DNA of 64,000 nt from assembly GCF_017302985.1 (NCBI RefSeq), contig NZ_JAFIMU010000007.1:1364001-1428000 (forward strand), written 5' to 3'. The stretch is from Corallococcus macrosporus. Its GTDB lineage: Bacteria; Myxococcota; Myxococcia; Myxococcales; Myxococcaceae. How positions within the stretch are numbered: position 1 is the first letter of the stretch; each line of letters begins with the position of its first letter. The notes beneath the pieces are model-generated. The model saw only the letters and a list, made by a program, of their open reading frames with translations, did no database searches and was not told where the DNA came from. The translations under genes were made by a program, and so were the position numbers. Shown here one piece after another: positions 1-8,693 of the stretch.

Positions 1-15
1 TGCATCGGGCGGCTC

Positions 16-645
16 TCAGCGCTTCGCGCGGGCCGGTGGCGCGAGCCCTGCCCAGAGCGTGTCCACGACGCGGCGCACGTGCTCACGGGAAGGAGCTGAG
101 CCCTTGCGGCCCGCGCCCACCACGGTGAGGAAGGCGTGGTGCCAGAGGGCGCCGACGAAGGTCTGCGCGAACACCTGGAAGTCGCCGTCGCGCACGCGGC
201 CGAGCCGGGCCTCCTGGGCCAGGTAGTCGGCGATCTTCTCCACGCGCGCGGCGGCCCGGCCCGAGGCCCGCTCCAGGTCGGAGGGGGACGTCGCCTCACC
301 GCCGGGCGTCTGGCGGTTGCTCCACGCCATCATCAGCGTGGGGATGAAGCGCTGGGACTTCTCCGCGAGCCCCAGGCCCAGCTCGACGAGGGTGTCCTCC
401 ACGCGTCCCTTGCCCACGCGCGCGTCCAGGTCCACGGGCAGGGGTGGCTCGGCGTCCACGGTCTGCGAGCCCATGGCCGCGCGGAACAGGGCCTCCTTGC
501 TCTTGAAGCGCTTGAAGAGGATGCCGGGCGACACCTTCGCGCGCGCGGCGATCTCCGCGGTGGTGGCGCGCACGCCGCGCTCGAGGAACAGCTCTCGCGC
601 CGCCTTGAGCAGCACGTCGTCCTGGATGGTGACGGGTCGGGCCAT
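16..645 (-). CDS. TetR/AcrR family transcriptional regulator
   Basis: Cytoplasmic DNA-binding repressor of 209 aa, the usual TetR length. The N-terminal helix-turn-helix lies at about residues 10-55: ARELFLERGVRATTAEIAAR, followed by the typical recognition segment VSPGILFKRFKSKEALF. The C-terminal half is the variable ligand and dimerisation domain. It starts 12 bases after the stop of the upstream alpha/beta hydrolase on the same strand, so the two are probably co-transcribed and the regulator may control that hydrolase. No Shine-Dalgarno is obvious before this ATG, which fits translational coupling. The family is secure from the HTH; ligand and targets are unknown. Confidence 0.88.
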   Translation of the reverse strand: MARPVTIQDDVLLKAARELFLERGVRATTAEIAARAKVSPGILFKRFKSKEALFRAAMGSQTVDAEPPLPVDLDARVGKGRVEDTLVELGLGLAEKSQRFIPTLMMAWSNRQTPGGEATSPSDLERASGRAAARVEKIADYLAQEARLGRVRDGDFQVFAQTFVGALWHHAFLTVVGAGRKGSAPSREHVRRVVDTLWAGLAPPARAKR

Positions 646-657
646 GAGGGGGAGGCT

Positions 658-1464
658 TCAGCGCAGGGTGCGCACGGCCTGTACCACGCGGGGCCACTCC
701 TTGGAGCGCGGGTCGATGAGCTCGAAGTGGCCCGCGCCCTTCAGGGGGACCAGGTGCACGGGGTCCTTCTGCTGGACGCCCCGGGCGTGGAAGCCCTCGC
801 TGACCTTCAGGGGGACGGTGTCGTCCTCGGTGCCGTGGATGAGGACCTGCGGCAGCTTCAGCGGCTGGAGGGCGGCGGGCGAGGCAACGGCGTAGCGCTC
901 CGGGACCTGCTCCGGGGTGCCGCCCATGAAGGTCTTCACGATGCCCTTGCCCAGGTCCAGCGCCGCGCCCTGCGCGAGGTCCAGCACGCCGGCCAGGGAC
1001 ACCACGCCCCTCAGCTTCAGGGGTGCGTCGCGGTACAGCGCCTGCTTCGGCGTGAGGCGGTGCCGCGCGGCCAGCCACATGGCCAGGTGTCCGCCGGCGG
1101 AGTGGCCCATGGCCACGACGTTGGACAGGTCCAGGCCCAGGGACGGAGCCGCGTCCATCAGGTGGTCCGCCGCGGAGGCCACGTCCTCCAGGGTGCCGGG
1201 GAAGCCGCCGCCGTCCTGGCCCACGCGGCGGTACTCCAGGCTCCAGGTCGCGAAGCCGCGCTTCGTCAGGTCCGCGCACAGGTGGCCCGCGTGCTCCAGG
1301 CCGTACTCGGCGCGCCAGAAGCCGCCGTGGACGAAGAGGACCACCGGGTGCGGGCCCTTGCCCTTGGGCTTGCGCAGCTCGGTGAACTGCTGCGGGGCTT
1401 CGCCATAGGCGATGCGCGCGTCCGGCTTCGGCTGCGGCGTTTCCAGGACCCACATGGAGCTCAT
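658..1464 (-). CDS. Alpha/beta hydrolase (esterase/lipase-like)
   Basis: Predicted 268-aa cytoplasmic serine hydrolase of the BD-FAE/acetyl-esterase type. An HGGFW oxyanion motif is at about residues 47-51 and the nucleophile elbow GHSAGG at 120-125 (Ser122). A late Asp (HGTEDDTVP) and His (GAGHFE) complete the triad. The open frame continues upstream to 1779, but that extension is antisense to the kinase gene and low-complexity, so the ATG at 1464 (MSSMWVLETP) is chosen. It is divergent from the kinase and upstream of the TetR gene. Substrate unknown; a carboxylesterase or formamidase-like role is possible. Confidence 0.85.
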   Translation of the reverse strand: MSSMWVLETPQPKPDARIAYGEAPQQFTELRKPKGKGPHPVVLFVHGGFWRAEYGLEHAGHLCADLTKRGFATWSLEYRRVGQDGGGFPGTLEDVASAADHLMDAAPSLGLDLSNVVAMGHSAGGHLAMWLAARHRLTPKQALYRDAPLKLRGVVSLAGVLDLAQGAALDLGKGIVKTFMGGTPEQVPERYAVASPAALQPLKLPQVLIHGTEDDTVPLKVSEGFHARGVQQKDPVHLVPLKGAGHFELIDPRSKEWPRVVQAVRTLR

Positions 1465-1552
1465 GCGCGCATCTTGAGAACGGGCGGGCGGGCACCGCAA
1501 GTCGCGCCACGCCGCCGTGCGTGGGGGATGGAGGGTCCAGTACGCTTCCGGC

Positions 1553-4500
1553 GTGCTTGAGGCGAACGAAGCAGAGCTGCGCATGGCCGTGGCCGAGGGC
1601 CTCCTCCCCCGCGAGGACCTGGAGGCCGTGCGCGAAGAGGCCGCGAGGCGCGGGGTCTCCCCGCTCCAGCTCCTCGTGGAGCAGGGGCGGATCTCCGCGG
1701 ACTCGCTCGTGTCGCTGCGCAGGAGCATGGAGACAGCAGCGGAGACGCCCCCCCCGCACAAGGGCACGGGCGACGACACGCTGCCTCCGGGCGCCGTGCC
1801 GGCCGCCGTGACGGACGGGCCCGCGTTTCCAGTGCCGAACTGGACGCTCTACCGGCCCATCCGCTTCCTGGGACAGGGCGGCATGGGCCGCGTCTTCCTG
1901 GCCCGGGACCTGCGGCTGCACCGCGACGTGGCGCTGAAGTTCGTCCGCGACGAGGACCCGGAGCTGTCGCGCCGCTTCATCTCCGAGGCCCGCGCCCAGG
2001 CCCGCGTGGACCACGAGCGCGTCTGCCGCGTGTACGAGGTCGGCGAGGTCCAGGGCCGCGCGTACATCGCCATGCAGTACATCCCGGGAGCGCCACTGCA
2101 CACCCTGGCCGGCACGCTGTCCGTGGAGCAGAAGGCGCTCGTGCTTCGCGACGCCACGCTGGGCGTGCACGCGGCCCACCTGGCCGGGCTGGTGCACCGC
2201 GACCTCAAGCCGTCCAACATCCTCGTGGAGCGCGGCGAGGACGGTGCCCTGCGCCCCTACGTCATGGACTTCGGTCTGGCGCGCGACTGGACCAGCGACG
2301 ACGCCGCCACCGCCACCGGCACGGTGCTGGGTACGCCCCAGTACATGGCCCCCGAGCAGGCCCGGGGCGAGGTGTCCCGCCTGGACCGGCGCGCGGACGT
2401 CTACAGCCTGGGCGCCACGCTGTACCACCTGCTCACCGGCCAACCCCCTGTCACCGGTGCCAATGGATTGGAGGTGCTCGGCCGCATCGCCACCCAGGAG
2501 CCCCGCCGGCCGCGCGAGCTGGACGCGGAGATTCCGGCGGACCTGGAGGCCATCGTCCTCAAGTGCCTGGAGAAGGAGCGCTCGCGGCGCTACGGATCCG
2601 CGCGGGCGCTGGCGGACGACCTCACGCGGTTCCTCGAAGGCGACCGGGTGCTCGCGCGCACCGGCCCTGCGTACCGGGTGCGCAAGTGGGTGGGCCGTCA
2701 CCGGGTCGCGGTCGTCATCGCGGGCATCACCGGGCTCGCGGTCGCGGGCACCGTGAGCCAGGCCGTGGTGGCCCGGCGCGAGGTCTCCCAACGCGAGGCC
2801 CTGACCCGCCGCTTCACCGAAGGCGTCGAACGCATCGAGGCCCAGGCCCGCTACTCCGGCCAGGCGCCCCTGCACGACACGCGGCCGGACCGCGAAGCGA
2901 TGCGCGCTCGCATGCGCGACATCGAAGCCGCCATGCGGGATGCCGGTCCCGTCGCGGAGGGCCCGGGACACTACGCGCTGGGACGCGGGTTCCTCGCACT
3001 GGGAGACGAGGAGGCCGCGCGCACGCACCTGGAGGCCGCCTGGGCGAAGGGCTTCCGCGAGCCCCGCGTGGCGTATGCGCTCGCGCTCGTCCTGGGCCGC
3101 CGCTACCAGCGCGAGCGGCTGGAGGCGGACCGCAACCCGGACGCGGCCAGCCGCGAGACGAAGCGCCGCGAAGCCCAGACGCACTCACGCGATCCAGCGC
3201 TGGCGTTCCTGGAGCAGGGCCGTGGCGCGGAGGTGCCCGCCCCTGAATACGCGGAGGCCCTTCGCGCCTTTCACCAGGAGCGCTTCGAGGACGCGCTGAG
3301 GTCCCTGGACGCGCTGGGCACGCTGCTGCCGTGGTTCCACGAAGCGCCGCTGCTGCGGGGCGACGTCCTGCTCGCCCGCGCCGTGCGCCATGCCCTGGCG
3401 AGTGAGCGCGACGCGGCCCGGGACGACCTGGAGGCCGGACGCCGGGCCTACGAGGCGGCGGCGGAGATTGGCCGCAGCGTGTCCGCCGTGCACCGTGCGC
3501 GGGCGGAGCTGGAGCAGGAGGTCCTGCTGCTGGAGCTGTCCGGCAAGGGCGACGTGCTGCCCGCGTACACGCGAGGGATGGAGGCCGTGTCACGCGCGCG
3601 CACGGTGGCTCCCGATGAAGCGGATACGTGGGTGCTGGAGGCCCGGTTCCACCGGCGCCTCGCCCAGATGCGAGTGAGCAGCGGGGACGACGTGGAGCCG
3701 CTGCTCACGCGCACGCTCGACGCGGCGAAGGAGGCGCTGAGGCTCGAGCCTTCCAAGGTGGAGGCACGTCACGCGCTGGCCATGGGCTGGTGGCAGTGGG
3801 CCAGCTACCGGCAGGTCCGGAACGAGGATCCGCGCGAACAACTGCGCGCCGCCGTCGCCGCCTTCGAATCCATCCCGGCAACCGCGCGCGACTACGACTT
3901 CCACCTGGACCTGGGGCTCGTCTTCAAGGTGTGGGCGGACTCCGAGGACGGACGCGGCGGGGACTCACTGCCCTTCCGGCAGCAGGCCATCGCGTCCTAC
4001 CGGCAGTCGTTGGCATTGGATGCGAAGCGGCCGGATGCGTGGATCAACCTGGGCACGGCGTACGTGAACCGCGCCAACCACCCGCGTGCGCCGTCGAAGG
4101 ACGCGGACCTGGAGGAGGCGAGGATGGCGCTGGAGCGCGCGAGCACGCTCGACCCGGGCAATGTCGTCGCGTGGTTCTACCTGGCGGAGGTGCACCGTGC
4201 GCTCGCCCTGCGCCTGCGCGACCACGGCGGCGACGCGGGGCCGGGGCTCGCCCGCGCGCTGGAGGCCTACCGGCACGGCGTGACCATCAACCCGAAGCTG
4301 CCGCCGTTGCGGAACGGCGTGGGCACGGTGCTGCTCGACCAGGCCCGTGAGGCGTGGGACCGGGGAGACGCGCCGGAGCCCCTGCTGGACCAGGCGGAGC
4401 AGGCCTTCCTGGAGGCCATCGCCGTCGCGCCCAAGGTGGGCTTCGCGCACAACAACCTGGGAGAGGTGCGCATGTGGCGCGCGACCTGGCGGCTGCCGCG

Positions 4501-5047
4501 CGACCAGGACCCCAGCGCGAGCGCGAAGGAGGCCCAGGCCGAGCTCCAGCAAGCCACGGCGTTGCTGCCGGGACTCGCCGAGCCGTGGGCCAACCTGGGA
4601 CAGGTGCATCACAGCGTCGCGGCCTACGCGCTGAAGCACGGGAAGGATCCACGCCCGGCGCTCGCCCAGGCCACGGAGGCGCTGGAGCACGCGCTGAAGC
4701 TCAACCCGTCACTCGCCCAGGCGTGGCGCTGGAGGGCCGAAGCCCGGGCGCTCCAGGCCCGCGACGAAGCCCGGCGGGGCCTGAAGCCAGAGGCGTCCTT
4801 CCAGGCCGCGGCGAGCGACTTCCAGAAGGCGCTGGAGCTGGAGCCCGAGAACCTGGACGCGCGCCTGGCCTACGGCGCCTTCCTGCGTGAGTGGGGCGCG
4901 ACCGCTCTCGGCCCGGAAGCCCGCGCCCACCTCCAGCAGGGCCTGTCCCTCACCGAAGCCGTGCTCACCGCGCGCCCGAAGTGGAAGGACGCGAACGGGC
5001 TGCGCGAGGCCCTGCGGCGAGCCCTCGCGAAGCTGCCGCCGGACTGA
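1553..5047 (+). CDS. Membrane Ser/Thr protein kinase with C-terminal TPR repeats
   Basis: Hanks-type kinase of about 1164 aa. A short N-terminal helical segment (about residues 1-60) precedes the kinase domain at about 100-365. Visible motifs are glycine loop GQGGMGRVF, VAIK-type lysine 129 (ALKF), HRDLKPSN with Asp217, DFG Asp239 and APE-like APEQ. A single membrane helix follows at about 384-405. The rest (about 750 aa) is TPR-like alpha-helical repeats for protein-protein contacts, on the other side of the membrane from the kinase. The start is uncertain: GTG 1553 gives MLEANEAEL, and GTG 1517 adds 12 residues. Such kinase-TPR proteins are abundant in myxobacteria; the partner is unknown. 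Confidence 0.93.
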   Translation: MLEANEAELRMAVAEGLLPREDLEAVREEAARRGVSPLQLLVEQGRISADSLVSLRRSMETAAETPPPHKGTGDDTLPPGAVPAAVTDGPAFPVPNWTLYRPIRFLGQGGMGRVFLARDLRLHRDVALKFVRDEDPELSRRFISEARAQARVDHERVCRVYEVGEVQGRAYIAMQYIPGAPLHTLAGTLSVEQKALVLRDATLGVHAAHLAGLVHRDLKPSNILVERGEDGALRPYVMDFGLARDWTSDDAATATGTVLGTPQYMAPEQARGEVSRLDRRADVYSLGATLYHLLTGQPPVTGANGLEVLGRIATQEPRRPRELDAEIPADLEAIVLKCLEKERSRRYGSARALADDLTRFLEGDRVLARTGPAYRVRKWVGRHRVAVVIAGITGLAVAGTVSQAVVARREVSQREALTRRFTEGVERIEAQARYSGQAPLHDTRPDREAMRARMRDIEAAMRDAGPVAEGPGHYALGRGFLALGDEEAARTHLEAAWAKGFREPRVAYALALVLGRRYQRERLEADRNPDAASRETKRREAQTHSRDPALAFLEQGRGAEVPAPEYAEALRAFHQERFEDALRSLDALGTLLPWFHEAPLLRGDVLLARAVRHALASERDAARDDLEAGRRAYEAAAEIGRSVSAVHRARAELEQEVLLLELSGKGDVLPAYTRGMEAVSRARTVAPDEADTWVLEARFHRRLAQMRVSSGDDVEPLLTRTLDAAKEALRLEPSKVEARHALAMGWWQWASYRQVRNEDPREQLRAAVAAFESIPATARDYDFHLDLGLVFKVWADSEDGRGGDSLPFRQQAIASYRQSLALDAKRPDAWINLGTAYVNRANHPRAPSKDADLEEARMALERASTLDPGNVVAWFYLAEVHRALALRLRDHGGDAGPGLARALEAYRHGVTINPKLPPLRNGVGTVLLDQAREAWDRGDAPEPLLDQAEQAFLEAIAVAPKVGFAHNNLGEVRMWRATWRLPRDQDPSASAKEAQAELQQATALLPGLAEPWANLGQVHHSVAAYALKHGKDPRPALAQATEALEHALKLNPSLAQAWRWRAEARALQARDEARRGLKPEASFQAAASDFQKALELEPENLDARLAYGAFLREWGATALGPEARAHLQQGLSLTEAVLTARPKWKDANGLREALRRALAKLPPD

Positions 5048-5187
5048 CCACAACTTCACGTCGGGTGAAGAGCCAAGAAGAACCCAACCCAGGCTCCAAG
5101 GCGCTCCGGGTCCACCGCGACGCCGCCAGCCTTCAGTGATGAGAAAGAGAGAGCCCACAGGGACTCCTCCGCGGGGCGAACCGGCCG

Positions 5188-5212
5188 AACTGGTCCGACA
5201 GTCGGACCAGTT
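5188..5212. repeat. 25-bp intergenic palindrome (copy 1)
   Basis: Perfect 12-bp arms AACTGGTCCGAC / GTCGGACCAGTT around a single central A. The same 25-mer recurs at 18469-18493, with shorter or degenerate relatives at 5261-5281 and 23801-23829. All lie just downstream of a gene. A terminator-like or REP-like role is possible; no T-run follows. Confidence 0.85.
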
Positions 5213-5260
5213 TGGGAAGGACGCGGCCGGGGGGCTCCCGCTCCGGCCAAGCAGCGGAAA

Positions 5261-5281
5261 CCTGTCCGACAGTCGGACAGG
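5261..5281. repeat. 21-bp intergenic palindrome (related copy)
   Basis: Perfect 10-bp arms CCTGTCCGAC / GTCGGACAGG around a central A. It shares the GTCCGACAGTCGGAC core with the 25-bp palindrome 50 bases upstream and with the copy at 18469. The outer arm bases differ but still pair, so the hairpin is kept rather than the sequence. Confidence 0.8.
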
Positions 5282-5384
5282 ACTGCGCTCCGCCCTGAAC
5301 ACCGGAAGCCGTACCCGGTCAGTCACCTCCCGCACGACGGGGTAGCCTCGTACGCCCCGGACTCTTCCGGGCGGGAGCACTTCA

Positions 5385-5864
5385 ATGAGCGCAGGCACGC
5401 CCCCTTTTGGCCCCCAGGTCTTCACCCCAGCGGACGCCGCTTACGAACAGCGCGTCCGCGACAGCTTCGCGCGCCAGCGTGTCATGAGCACCATCGGCGC
5501 GGCGCTGACCTCCGTGTCACCGGGCGAGGTCGTCATCGAGTTGCCGTTCCGGGAGGACCTCACGCAGCAGCACGGCTATCTACACGCGGCCATCGTCACG
5601 GCCATCGTCGACAGTGCCTGCGGCTACGCGGCGTTCTCGCTGATGCCCGTGGACGCCGCCGTGCTGACGGTGGAGTACAAGGTGAACTTCCTTGCGCCCG
5701 CCGCAGGCCGGAAGTTCATCGCCCAGGGCCGGGTGACGAAGCCCGGCCGGACGCTCACGGTCACCACGGGTGACGTGTTCGCGGAGACCGACGCGGGCCT
5801 CAAACCCATCGCGACCATGCTCGCGACGATGATGGCCGTGAGCCACCGGGAAACCTCGGGCTGA
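5385..5864 (+). CDS. PaaI-family hot-dog thioesterase
   Basis: Protein of 159 aa, a normal length for single hot-dog-fold acyl-CoA thioesterases. The N-terminal half has the family signature around residues 60-80: QQHGYLHAAIVTAIVDSACG, where the HG and the Asp sit at the active site. The later strands (VEYKVNFLAPAAGRKFIAQG) match the PaaI/YbgC-like sheet. It probably hydrolyses CoA thioesters in the cytoplasm, but the acyl substrate cannot be read from sequence. It stands alone on the plus strand, convergent with the GrpB gene across a hairpin terminator. Confidence 0.87.
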   Translation: MSAGTPPFGPQVFTPADAAYEQRVRDSFARQRVMSTIGAALTSVSPGEVVIELPFREDLTQQHGYLHAAIVTAIVDSACGYAAFSLMPVDAAVLTVEYKVNFLAPAAGRKFIAQGRVTKPGRTLTVTTGDVFAETDAGLKPIATMLATMMAVSHRETSG

Positions 5865-5879
5865 GCCGAGGCGCGACCT

Positions 5880-5900
5880 CAACCGCGACGCTCGCGGTTG
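5880..5900. terminator. Hairpin terminator between convergent genes
   Basis: A 9-bp perfect stem CAACCGCGA / TCGCGGTTG with a 3-nt loop lies between the stops of the thioesterase (plus) and the GrpB gene (minus). Only a weak T-rich tail (gctttcatt) follows on the plus strand. It probably acts in both directions. Confidence 0.6.
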
Positions 5901-5912
5901 CGTCGCTTTCAT

Positions 5913-6446
5913 TCAAGGGGCGCCGAGGGCTGCCAGTGCTTCGGCCTCGACTCGCTTGATCCAGGATGCCTTGCAGTTGCCGTAGGCGTGGGAATCGTCG
6001 GGATGGAGGCGTTGGCATCGCGCCTTCTCATCGTTGTATTCGCGCGCGACGGTGGGATGCGTTCGAAGGTAGTCGCGAAAGGCGAGGTGCCGCGTGATCT
6101 CGGGCGACCCCTCGACGAAGCAGTGGAGTTGCACCACACGCTCGCGGGTCACGGGATCATGAAGGGTGCAGTAGCGCCGCCCGGGCAGGCCGAGCTCGCC
6201 CCACCACTCGTAGCCCATCGCCTCGAGCTCGCCCCGCCGTGCATCGAGCGCCTCCAGAGAAGCGACGACAGGGATGAGGTCGAGGATGGGCTTCGCGTGG
6301 ATGCCTGGAACGGCCGTGGAGCCGATGTGGTGCACCTCGCGCACGTTGGCACCCAGCGCGCCTTTGAGTGCCTGACCGTGCGCGACGGCAGCGTCTGCCC
6401 AGCGCGGCTCGTGTGGGACGAGACAGACCTTGATGGGTGGAGGCAT
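5913..6446 (-). CDS. GrpB family protein (UPF0157 nucleotidyltransferase-like)
   Basis: Predicted 177-aa protein. The signature REVHHIGSTAVPGIHAKPIL followed by DLIPVV is the GrpB/UPF0157 motif: the GS and the D-x-D-like region of a nucleotidyltransferase fold. The C-terminal part includes a run with YLRTHP and an EYNDEKARC segment typical of the family. ATG 6446 is chosen; an in-frame ATG at 6458 adds four residues, and the longer frame to 6914 only shadows the SDR gene. The biochemical role of the family is not established. It lies 52 bases downstream of the SDR gene on the same strand and may be co-transcribed. Confidence 0.85.
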   Translation of the reverse strand: MPPPIKVCLVPHEPRWADAAVAHGQALKGALGANVREVHHIGSTAVPGIHAKPILDLIPVVASLEALDARRGELEAMGYEWWGELGLPGRRYCTLHDPVTRERVVQLHCFVEGSPEITRHLAFRDYLRTHPTVAREYNDEKARCQRLHPDDSHAYGNCKASWIKRVEAEALAALGAP

Positions 6447-6498
6447 GGCGCCGAGCATCGTAGGGGACGCGGCTCGCGCCAGGCACTCCCCCTCGCGC

Positions 6499-7401
6499 TC
6501 ACAGGTTCGAGCCAGCGTCCGCCGCGAAGTAGTGCGCGTCGTCCAGGTCCGCCAGGAGCCCGGGCCCTTCGGGACGCCAGCCGAGCAGCTCGCGCGTGCG
6601 GGCGCTCGACGCAGGGCCATCGAGCGCGAAGAACGTGCCCAGGATCCCCAGGAACGCACCCGCTTCCTCTGGCGCCTTCGAGACGACCGGCACTCCCAAT
6701 CGGCGGCCGATGACGTTCGCGATCTCCCGGGTGGGCACGCCCTCGTCCGCGACGGCGTGGAGCCTTGAACCCGCGGGGGCCTTCTCCAGCGCGAGCCGGA
6801 AGAGCCGGGCCGCGTCCGACCGGTGCACGGCGGGCCAGCGGTTCGTCCCCTCTCCGACGTAGACGGCCATGCCATTCCGGCGCGCGGAAGCGATGAGGTA
6901 CGGCACGAAGCCATGGTCCCCCTTGCCGTGGACCGACGGCGAGAGCCGCACGATGGACGAGCGCACGCCGCGCGCCGCGAGCGCGATCATCACCTCCTCC
7001 GACAGGCCGCGTCCCCGCGAGGCGGCCAGGTCGGTCTCCACGGAGGGCCGCCCCTGCGCGAGGCCAAATATCCCCGCGGCGATGACCAGGGGCCGCTGCG
7101 AGCCCTCGAGCTCCGCGCCCATGGCTTCAATCGCGCGCGTGTCGGCGCGCATGGAAGCTTCGTAGTTGGAGAAGTCGTGGATGAACGCCAGGTGGATGAC
7201 CCCGTCCGCCTTCGCCGCGCCGGCGCGCAGGCTGTCCGGGTCCTCCAGCGAACCGCGATGCACCTGGGCCCCCGCCGCCTCCAGGGCCCGGGCTGAAGCC
7301 TCCGAGCGGGCAAGCCCCACCACCTGATGCCCCGCCCCCAGGAGTTCAGGGACGACGGCCGAGCCAATGAAGCCAGACGCACCGGTCACGAATACGCGCA
7401 T
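6499..7401 (-). CDS. NAD-dependent epimerase/dehydratase (extended SDR, NmrA-like)
   Basis: 300-aa Rossmann-fold oxidoreductase. It starts with the dinucleotide-binding motif TGASGFIGSAV (about residues 6-16) and has the length of atypical or extended SDRs. The canonical YxxxK is not obvious, as in many NmrA/epimerase-like members, so the substrate is unknown. It is divergent from a TetR gene, and the 81-bp spacer carries overlapping inverted repeats, so it is very probably repressed by that TetR and induced by its own substrate or a related compound. This is a common arrangement for detoxifying SDRs. Confidence 0.87.
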   Translation of the reverse strand: MRVFVTGASGFIGSAVVPELLGAGHQVVGLARSEASARALEAAGAQVHRGSLEDPDSLRAGAAKADGVIHLAFIHDFSNYEASMRADTRAIEAMGAELEGSQRPLVIAAGIFGLAQGRPSVETDLAASRGRGLSEEVMIALAARGVRSSIVRLSPSVHGKGDHGFVPYLIASARRNGMAVYVGEGTNRWPAVHRSDAARLFRLALEKAPAGSRLHAVADEGVPTREIANVIGRRLGVPVVSKAPEEAGAFLGILGTFFALDGPASSARTRELLGWRPEGPGLLADLDDAHYFAADAGSNL

Positions 7402-7416
7402 GGAAAAGCCCCTTCA

Positions 7417-7454
7417 TGTCAGTTGCTGACATCACTACTAACAAGTGATGTCAG
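7417..7454. promoter_or_regulatory. TetR operator in the SDR/TetR divergent promoter
   Basis: Two nested inverted repeats: TGTCAG-ttg-CTGACA (7417-7431), and an 11-bp perfect repeat CTGACATCACT / AGTGATGTCAG (7426-7436 and 7444-7454, 7-bp spacer). They share the half-site TGTCAG/CTGACA and lie midway between the two divergent starts, the classic position of an autoregulated TetR operator. Assignment to the adjacent TetR is inferred. Confidence 0.75.
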
Positions 7455-7482
7455 TGACTGCAATCAGGTTATGCTTCCCGCC

Positions 7483-8112
7483 ATGGGCCGCTGGGAACCC
7501 AACGCACGAGACCGGCTTGCACAGGCCGCGATGACCCTGTTCCAGGAGCACGGGTACGACCGGACGACGGTGCAGGACATCGCCGCGCGCGCGGGGCTCA
7601 CGGAGCGGACGTTCTTCCGCTACTTCACCGACAAGAAGGAGGTCCTGTTCGGCGGCTCGGAGCTGATCCACGAGCGCATCGTCACCACCATCGCGGAGGC
7701 GCCCCCGGGGACCTCGCCGCTCGACGCGGTGGCCGCCGCGATGGAGGCCATGGCCCCCTTCTTCAAGGACCGCCGTGACCATTCCCGGGCGCGCCAGGCG
7801 CTGCTCGCCGCGCACGCCGAGCTTCGGGAGCGCGAGCTCATCAAGCTGGCCTCGATGGCCTCGGCCGCCGCGGAGACGCTGAGAAAGCGCGGCGTCACCG
7901 AGCCCACCGCGAGCCTGGCCGCCGAGGCGGGCATCGCGGTCTTCAAGGTCGCGTTCGAGCGCTGGCTCGAGGACCCGAAGGCGCAGGACTACTCCCGGCA
8001 CCTCCAGCTCGGACTCGACGAGCTCCGAGCCCTCACGGCGAGCACCGGGACGGAGGCCCCGGCCGCGCCTCCCAAGCAGCCCGCGAAGCCGGTCAGGGCT
8101 CGCAAGCCCTGA
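7483..8112 (+). CDS. TetR/AcrR family regulator of the divergent SDR gene
   Basis: 209-aa repressor. The N-terminal HTH is clear at about residues 10-55: AAMTLFQEHGYDRTTVQDIA, then AGLTERTFFRYFTDKKEVLF. The C-terminal domain is a generic ligand-binding helical bundle ending in a Lys/Ala/Pro-rich tail. The ATG at 7483 (MGRWEPN) starts the conserved region; an in-frame ATG at 7471 would add four residues. The spacer shared with the SDR gene contains the TGTCAG inverted repeats, so autoregulation and control of the SDR are likely. The inducer is unknown. Confidence 0.88.
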   Translation: MGRWEPNARDRLAQAAMTLFQEHGYDRTTVQDIAARAGLTERTFFRYFTDKKEVLFGGSELIHERIVTTIAEAPPGTSPLDAVAAAMEAMAPFFKDRRDHSRARQALLAAHAELRERELIKLASMASAAAETLRKRGVTEPTASLAAEAGIAVFKVAFERWLEDPKAQDYSRHLQLGLDELRALTASTGTEAPAAPPKQPAKPVRARKP

Positions 8113-8123
8113 CGGGGCCTGGT

Positions 8124-8615
8124 TCAGTCCTCGCCGCGACCGGTGACCTCCAGCGTGCCGTTGATGGTCTCCTTGATGCCCTGCGGCGGCTTGGCGTCGG
8201 AGCAATCGCCCTTCGTCGGGCTGGACCACCACGGGCTCGACTTCGTCAGGTCCTTGCCGCGCACCCTCCACGAAGCGCTCCCGCATGCGGGGACCAGCAG
8301 CGGGTTGGGCGACTCTTTCTTCAGGAGCGCATCGTCCGACAGACCGACGCACCGGGCCTGATTCACCTGGGACACGAACGTCACCTTCTTACCGGCCGGC
8401 ACCGTCACCAGGTCGCTGCTGAAGTGCACCTTGTCGTCCAGGAGGGTGATGTTCACCACCGTGCCGCCCTCGGTATCCGTGGGCGTGCTCGACGAGCAGG
8501 GCTGCACCGGGCCGGGGTCGCTCGACGCGGTTTCAGCGGGGGTGGCACGAGGGCCGCTGGCACAGGCCAGCAGCAGTCCGGTGAGGCACAGCGGGAAGAT
8601 GACGCGGCTTCGCAT
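8124..8615 (-). CDS. Hypothetical lipoprotein
   Basis: 163-aa exported lipoprotein of unknown function. A signal peptide with lipobox LLAC (Cys19) is followed by a Ser/Thr/Pro-rich linker. The remaining about 120 residues contain several cysteines (CVG, ACG, DCS), which may form disulphides in the periplasm. ATG 8615 is chosen because GGAGGG precedes it at good spacing; a GTG at 8642 would add nine residues before the signal. Convergent with the TetR gene. I recognise no named domain. Confidence 0.75.
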   Translation of the reverse strand: MRSRVIFPLCLTGLLLACASGPRATPAETASSDPGPVQPCSSSTPTDTEGGTVVNITLLDDKVHFSSDLVTVPAGKKVTFVSQVNQARCVGLSDDALLKKESPNPLLVPACGSASWRVRGKDLTKSSPWWSSPTKGDCSDAKPPQGIKETINGTLEVTGRGED

Positions 8616-8693
8616 GGGGAACCCTCCAAGGGGGATGAGCACTGACGGCGCAACGACTGAGCAGCAAGCGTGCCACGCGGCGCACCCGTCCGT

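Larger units (their letters stand above)
5048..5384. other. Intergenic region carrying two palindromes
   Basis: These 337 bases lie between the kinase and the thioesterase. I see no plausible gene. The stretch holds two members of a short palindrome family (5188-5212 and 5261-5281, annotated separately). It must also contain the promoter of the thioesterase gene, which I could not locate with confidence. Confidence 0.6.

Noticed and set aside
296-3184. 962-aa open frame on the minus strand overlapping the hydrolase and kinase
   Set aside because: Low-complexity Arg/Gly/Pro/Ala sequence with no domain; it is an antisense shadow of GC-rich genes with clear families on the correct frames.
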